Shown in pieces: positions 61,076-64,000 of a stretch of DNA of 64,000 nucleotides. Within the stretch, counting starts at the first letter, position 1, and each line of letters starts with the position of its first letter. Under the pieces are notes generated by a model. The model saw only the letters and a program-made list of their open reading frames with translations. It made no database searches and was not told the origin of the DNA. The DNA comes from Verrucomicrobiales bacterium (lineage in GTDB: Bacteria; Verrucomicrobiota; Verrucomicrobiia; Verrucomicrobiales; V1-33), in contig JAGNEJ010000012.1 of the NCBI GenBank assembly GCA_018003315.1, forward strand, positions 1 to 64,000, given 5' to 3'. A program made the translations under genes and the position numbers.

Positions 61076-62359
61076 ATGATCACGCACAAATCCGACGTCC
61101 TCGTTATCGGGGCCGGTCCGTCAGGCTCCACTGCTGCCGCCCTTCTCTCCCGCAGAGGCTGGTCGGTGAACCTTCTCGAAAAATCCAGCTTCCCCCGCTA
61201 CCACATTGGGGAAAGTCTCATGCCCTACTGCTGGCACACGCTGGACCGGCTCGGCGTGGTGGCTGAAATGGAACGCCTGGCGTTTGTGAAAAAATACAGC
61301 GTTCAGTTTGTCGGTCAGGGCGGCGAGCAGTCGAAGCCGTTTTATTTTTTCCAGCATTACGACCATCCCTCCTCCACTTCCTGGCAGGTTTGGCGGGAGG
61401 ATTTCGATTCCATGCTGCTGGAGCGGGCGGTTGCCGACGGTGCTGCCATTTTTCACAACACCAAGGCCATTGAACCCCTCTACCATTCCGACACTGGATT
61501 TCTTGAGGGCGTCAAAGCCACCGGACCGGATGGCGCCGCGCAGGAGTTTCGTGCCAAGGTGGTCATCGATGCCAGCGGACGCGGCTGTTTCCTGCAAACC
61601 AAGCTCCAGTGGCGGCAAAGAGACCCCATGCTGAACAAGGTGGCAGTCTGGTCCTATTTCCGCAACGCCCGGCGCGACGAAGGACTGGATGCCGGTGCCA
61701 CCACGGTGGCCTACCTTCCCGGCAAGGGCTGGTTCTGGTTCATCCCTCTGCAGGATGACGTCACCAGCGTCGGGGTCGTGGCCGAACGCGACTATCTTTT
61801 CCGTGACGGGGTGCGCGAGCCTGCGGCCATCCTGGCACGCGAAATCCCCCGCAACCAATGGATGCAGGAACACCTGGCCGCGGCTCAACAGTTCGGTGAA
61901 TACCGGGTGACGGGCGAATACAGCTACCGGTCCGCCTACTGTGCCGCGGATGGTGCGGTGCTGGTCGGCGATGCCTTTGCTTTTCTGGATCCCGTGTTCA
62001 GTTCCGGGGTTTTTCTCGCATTGAAAACCGGCGAACTCGCCTCCGATGCCGTGGACCAGGCCCTGCGGGCGGGGGATGTTTCCGCCAGCCGGTTCGAAGC
62101 CTACGGGGAAACGGTCTGCTCACACCTCGAAAAAATGCGGACGCTCATTTACGCCTTCTACGAGGAAAATTTCAGTTTCGGCACGCTTATCAAAACCCAT
62201 CCGGACCTGCGCCCGGACCTAACGGACTGCCTCATCGGCAATCTGGACCGGAACTTCGATGCCCTGCTGGCCGGTCTGGCGGATTTTGGCGCACTGCCAT
62301 CGCCGCTTCCCTTTGGGATGAAGGGCTGCGCTGCTGCGACTCCATCCCCCGTCGCCTAA
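61076..62359 (+). CDS. FAD-dependent oxidoreductase, halogenase-like
   Basis: A protein of 427 residues. The FAD Rossmann motif is VLVIGAGPSGSTAAALLSRR. GWFWFIPLQDDVTSVGVV carries W-x-W-x-I-P, the motif of flavin-dependent halogenases; FPRYHIGESLMPYCW and FVKKYSVQF fit the same family, where a Lys nearby handles the hypohalite. GDAFAFLDPVFSSGV is the second FAD-contact region. It could chlorinate or brominate an aromatic group or be a geranylgeranyl-reductase-like relative; a substrate is not visible. A YkgJ protein gene follows in the same direction after 17 bases, likely coupled. Confidence 0.85.
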   Translation: MITHKSDVLVIGAGPSGSTAAALLSRRGWSVNLLEKSSFPRYHIGESLMPYCWHTLDRLGVVAEMERLAFVKKYSVQFVGQGGEQSKPFYFFQHYDHPSSTSWQVWREDFDSMLLERAVADGAAIFHNTKAIEPLYHSDTGFLEGVKATGPDGAAQEFRAKVVIDASGRGCFLQTKLQWRQRDPMLNKVAVWSYFRNARRDEGLDAGATTVAYLPGKGWFWFIPLQDDVTSVGVVAERDYLFRDGVREPAAILAREIPRNQWMQEHLAAAQQFGEYRVTGEYSYRSAYCAADGAVLVGDAFAFLDPVFSSGVFLALKTGELASDAVDQALRAGDVSASRFEAYGETVCSHLEKMRTLIYAFYEENFSFGTLIKTHPDLRPDLTDCLIGNLDRNFDALLAGLADFGALPSPLPFGMKGCAAATPSPVA

Positions 62360-62376
62360 CACACCGAAATTTTTCC

Positions 62377-62820
62377 GTGCCCCGCCGTTCCAGACCAGAG
62401 CCGCTGCCGGAAACCCGTGCTCTCCTCGCGGAAGTCCGCTCCATTTATGACGAACTGGCCGCACGCCCGGTGCCGCGCAACTGCACGGGGCTGGCCCAAT
62501 GCTGCCAGTTCCGCCTCACGGGTCGGACACCTTTCCTGACAAAAGGGGAGGCCCTCGTTGCCGCCCAGGGATTGCGGGTCGCAGGGAAAAAGTCCCTCCC
62601 GATCGCGGAGGATGGCGGCTGCCCGCTTCTCAGGAACAACCGGTGCCTGATTTATGACAGCCGCCCCTTTGGCTGCCGCACGCATTTCTGCCGGGCGGCA
62701 GGCGGTCCCATGCCCCGCGATGCCGTGCGCGATCTGATCCAGCGGCTCGAAACCATCGACATCCGCCTGGGCGGCAGTGGAGCCGTCAATCTGCCATCCG
62801 CCCTGGCCGCGGTGTTATAA
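62377..62820 (+). CDS. YkgJ-type Cys cluster protein
   Basis: A protein of 147 residues starting at GTG 62377. Cysteines form the YkgJ/zinc- or iron-chelating cluster: NCTGLAQCCQFRLTG (C-x5-CC), GGCPLLRNNRCLIYDSRPFG (then C) and CRTHFCRAAG. This family (UPF0153, CxxxCxxCC-type) is thought to bind an Fe-S cluster or zinc and is often found with oxidoreductases. It follows the halogenase-like flavoprotein by 17 bases, so it may serve that enzyme or be translated with it. Confidence 0.85.
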   Translation: MPRRSRPEPLPETRALLAEVRSIYDELAARPVPRNCTGLAQCCQFRLTGRTPFLTKGEALVAAQGLRVAGKKSLPIAEDGGCPLLRNNRCLIYDSRPFGCRTHFCRAAGGPMPRDAVRDLIQRLETIDIRLGGSGAVNLPSALAAVL

Positions 62821-62821
62821 T

Positions 62822-62837
62822 TGCGCCGAGCGGCGCA
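62822..62837. terminator. Short GC hairpin between convergent YkgJ and aldo/keto reductase genes
   Basis: TGCGCC (62822-62827) and GGCGCA (62832-62837) form 6 pairs around the loop GAGC in the 23-base gap between two converging stop codons. On the minus strand the stem is followed by AATTATAAC, weak as U-tract. It can serve both genes as a terminator. Confidence 0.5.
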
Positions 62838-62843
62838 GGTCCC

Positions 62844-63962
62844 TCACCAATCCCGGCCCAGATTCCACCTGTCGCCCAGTGCGGCCAATTCCGGGCGCAT
62901 CGGCCATTCGTCAGGACGTTCGCTGCGGGTGTGGCGGTTGCTCGCCCCCTTCAGCGTCATGCAGCCGGTGTTGTCACCGATGCGTCCGGCCTCCCGCACG
63001 TCTTCTGCTGTCAGCGGATTGATTTCCGGCAGCGCCGCCAGTTCCCGGATTTTATCCTCAATGGGGCGGGCTCCCTCGCCGGCTTCCTGAATGTAGGTCG
63101 GCACCACGCTGCGCACCGGCGCCTGTGCCAGATTCCACAGGGCTGCAAACTGCATCAGCGAGAGGCCGTAGCGGTTCGCAATCGGCCGCATTTTTTCAAT
63201 TTTCTCACAACCCAGTTCGACCCACCCCGCGGGTCGAAAGGTCCGGTGGTCGCCCGGGCGAAACGGGTGGCCGGACTGAATGTCGTCCCAAAACAGTCCG
63301 CCATAGTCCACGACTCTGGTCAGGATTTTCACTCCGTGCTGTTCTGCAGCAGGCAGGCACAACTGCCCCGGCCACGGCTCCAGCGGATTGAGGATGACCA
63401 TCGCCCAGTCGATGCATGCACCAAATTTTTCAAAACAGTCGATCAAATCGAGGGTGAATCCGTTGGCCGGTCCCGGGGCGATTCCCAACTGCGCGGTCAG
63501 CCCGGATTCCTTCAAGCGGCGCATGGCATTCCAGACCGCTTCGCTGGAATAGCCGCGCTCGTCGGGATTGTGCAGCATCACCAGGTCAAAGTGGCTGGTG
63601 CGGCAGCGCTCCAATGACTTCTCCGCCGCCATCACCAGAAAGTCTGCATACTGTTCCGGGCCGCGCAGCGAGGGGTCGGTAAACCGCGGATACCCTGCCG
63701 ATCCCTGGCGCACTCCTTCGTAAAAATCATGCCCGAGCGCCGTTGCCAGGCAGTAACTCCCGCGGGGAACGCCCTCCAGCGCCTGGCCCAGAAATTCATC
63801 CGCCCGGCCCGCACCGTAAACGTCTGCCGTCACAAACGTGCGGATGCCCGCATCATAGGCGGTGCGGATCGCGCCCACGAAGCGCTCGTCCTCAAGCGCT
63901 TCGCCGAAGTGCATGTATTTGCCGCCGCTCCAAGTGCCGTAGGCAGTTCTCGTCAGGTCCAT
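62844..63962 (-). CDS. Aldo/keto reductase
   Basis: A protein of 372 residues. The barrel signature residues are seen: TAYDAGIRTFVTADVYGAGR (Asp and Tyr of the active site), SHFDLVMLHNPDERGYSSE, and the nearby Lys/His positions; ALWNLAQAPVRSVVPTYIQE is a late AKR element. It reduces aldehydes or ketones with NADPH. The C-terminal end (GCMTLKGASNRHTRSERPDE) is longer than in most AKR, of the type known from YqkF/IolS-like relatives. ATG 63962 starts MDLTRTAYGTWSGGKYMHFG. Beyond 63963 no further feature is seen. Confidence 0.88.
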   Translation of the reverse strand: MDLTRTAYGTWSGGKYMHFGEALEDERFVGAIRTAYDAGIRTFVTADVYGAGRADEFLGQALEGVPRGSYCLATALGHDFYEGVRQGSAGYPRFTDPSLRGPEQYADFLVMAAEKSLERCRTSHFDLVMLHNPDERGYSSEAVWNAMRRLKESGLTAQLGIAPGPANGFTLDLIDCFEKFGACIDWAMVILNPLEPWPGQLCLPAAEQHGVKILTRVVDYGGLFWDDIQSGHPFRPGDHRTFRPAGWVELGCEKIEKMRPIANRYGLSLMQFAALWNLAQAPVRSVVPTYIQEAGEGARPIEDKIRELAALPEINPLTAEDVREAGRIGDNTGCMTLKGASNRHTRSERPDEWPMRPELAALGDRWNLGRDW

Positions 63963-64000
63963 GGTGGGTTGCTGTGGGGGGTGAAATCAAATTGCCGTGC

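Larger units (their letters stand above)
21573..62543. repeat. Over-represented 9-mer TTTGTCAGG (11 exact copies, dispersed)
   Basis: Seven copies read forward: 21573, 25882, 42508, 46898, 52036, 52608 and 58658. Four read in reverse (CCTGACAAA): 38414, 41517, 42331 and 62535. They lie in genes of both directions and in one intergenic region (41517). At about 60 percent G+C some 0.3 copies would be expected on both strands in 64 kb. The shorter core TGTCAGG was counted about 31 times where about 8 are expected. The count was by eye; a few may be missed. Confidence 0.6.

Noticed and set aside
1-64000. tRNA, rRNA, CRISPR or intact phage/IS features
   Set aside because: I looked for T-arm-like GGTTCGAATCC patterns, evenly spaced direct repeats and transposase or integrase motifs such as DDE or RHRY; none were convincing.

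Overview
The window reads as chromosomal DNA of a free-living Gram-negative bacterium of the PVC group, most likely Verrucomicrobiota. Sequence reasons: G+C is high (roughly 60 percent, estimated by eye); there is a PEP-CTERM protein, a PVC-style NHL/heme-binding CxxCH protein, a sulfatase, an HprK/HPr pair without PTS transport genes, a very long ECF sigma factor with a membrane and periplasmic tail, FG-GAP and Calx-beta/beta-helix surface proteins, and ExbB-ExbD-TonB with a TonB receptor. No rRNA, tRNA, CRISPR array, insertion sequence or intact phage gene was found. About 53 protein genes are supported; most are ordinary chromosomal genes.

Layout. 1-9.5 kb: a truncated DsbD-type protein, CDGSH protein, DUF2752 protein, leuC without leuD, an ABC ATPase without permease, a lipoprotein, a pseudopilin, a LuxR-type response regulator, proA and an M32 carboxypeptidase. 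9.5-15 kb: a PilB/GspE ATPase following three pseudopilin genes, fed from an AT-rich promoter region, then a PEP-CTERM protein. 15.2-24.3 kb: a copper/silver-type resistance cluster (Cys-rich small protein, CusB-like adaptor, Cys-rich lipoprotein, CopA-like ATPase, CusA-like pump). 24.3-33.6 kb: PVC heme/NHL protein, sulfatase, RNase D, a two-gene HTTM membrane module, a LolD-type ATPase and prmA. 33.7-42 kb: gatA/gatC, the membrane-tethered sigma factor, an archaeal-type proS, a phospholipase D-like protein, sufU/sufS and a cyclophilin. 42-53 kb: an FG-GAP protein, a very large glucose/sorbosone dehydrogenase-cytochrome fusion, and a compact TonB receptor-exbB-exbD-tonB-hupE operon whose exbD-tonB gap is filled by a nested palindromic element. 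53.3-64 kb: a relic of a type I restriction hsdR gene, hprK/hpr, a trypsin-like protease, a murJ with an unusual membrane insertion, a beta-helix lipoprotein, a halogenase-like flavoprotein with a YkgJ protein, and an aldo/keto reductase.

How the genes work together. The metal cluster at 16.3-24.3 kb should move Cu(I)/Ag(I) out of the cytoplasm (P-type ATPase) and then out of the cell (RND pump), with Cys-rich small proteins as likely metal binders; the outer-membrane TolC-type partner is missing here. The TonB operon at 47.8-52.6 kb energises one specific outer-membrane receptor and ends with a HupE/UreJ-type membrane protein, suggesting dedicated metal uptake. The sufS-sufU pair supplies iron-sulfur clusters, and gatCA serves Gln-tRNA (or Asn-tRNA) formation.

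Most unusual signals: (1) the oriented 9-mer TTTGTCAGG occurs 11 times on the two strands where about 0.3 is expected, and its 7-base core about 31 times; (2) the nested palindrome between exbD and tonB; (3) the hsdR relic; (4) the sigma factor fused to a membrane anchor and an LTXXQ/Spy-like tail; (5) the roughly 120-residue insertion in MurJ. All counts were made by eye.
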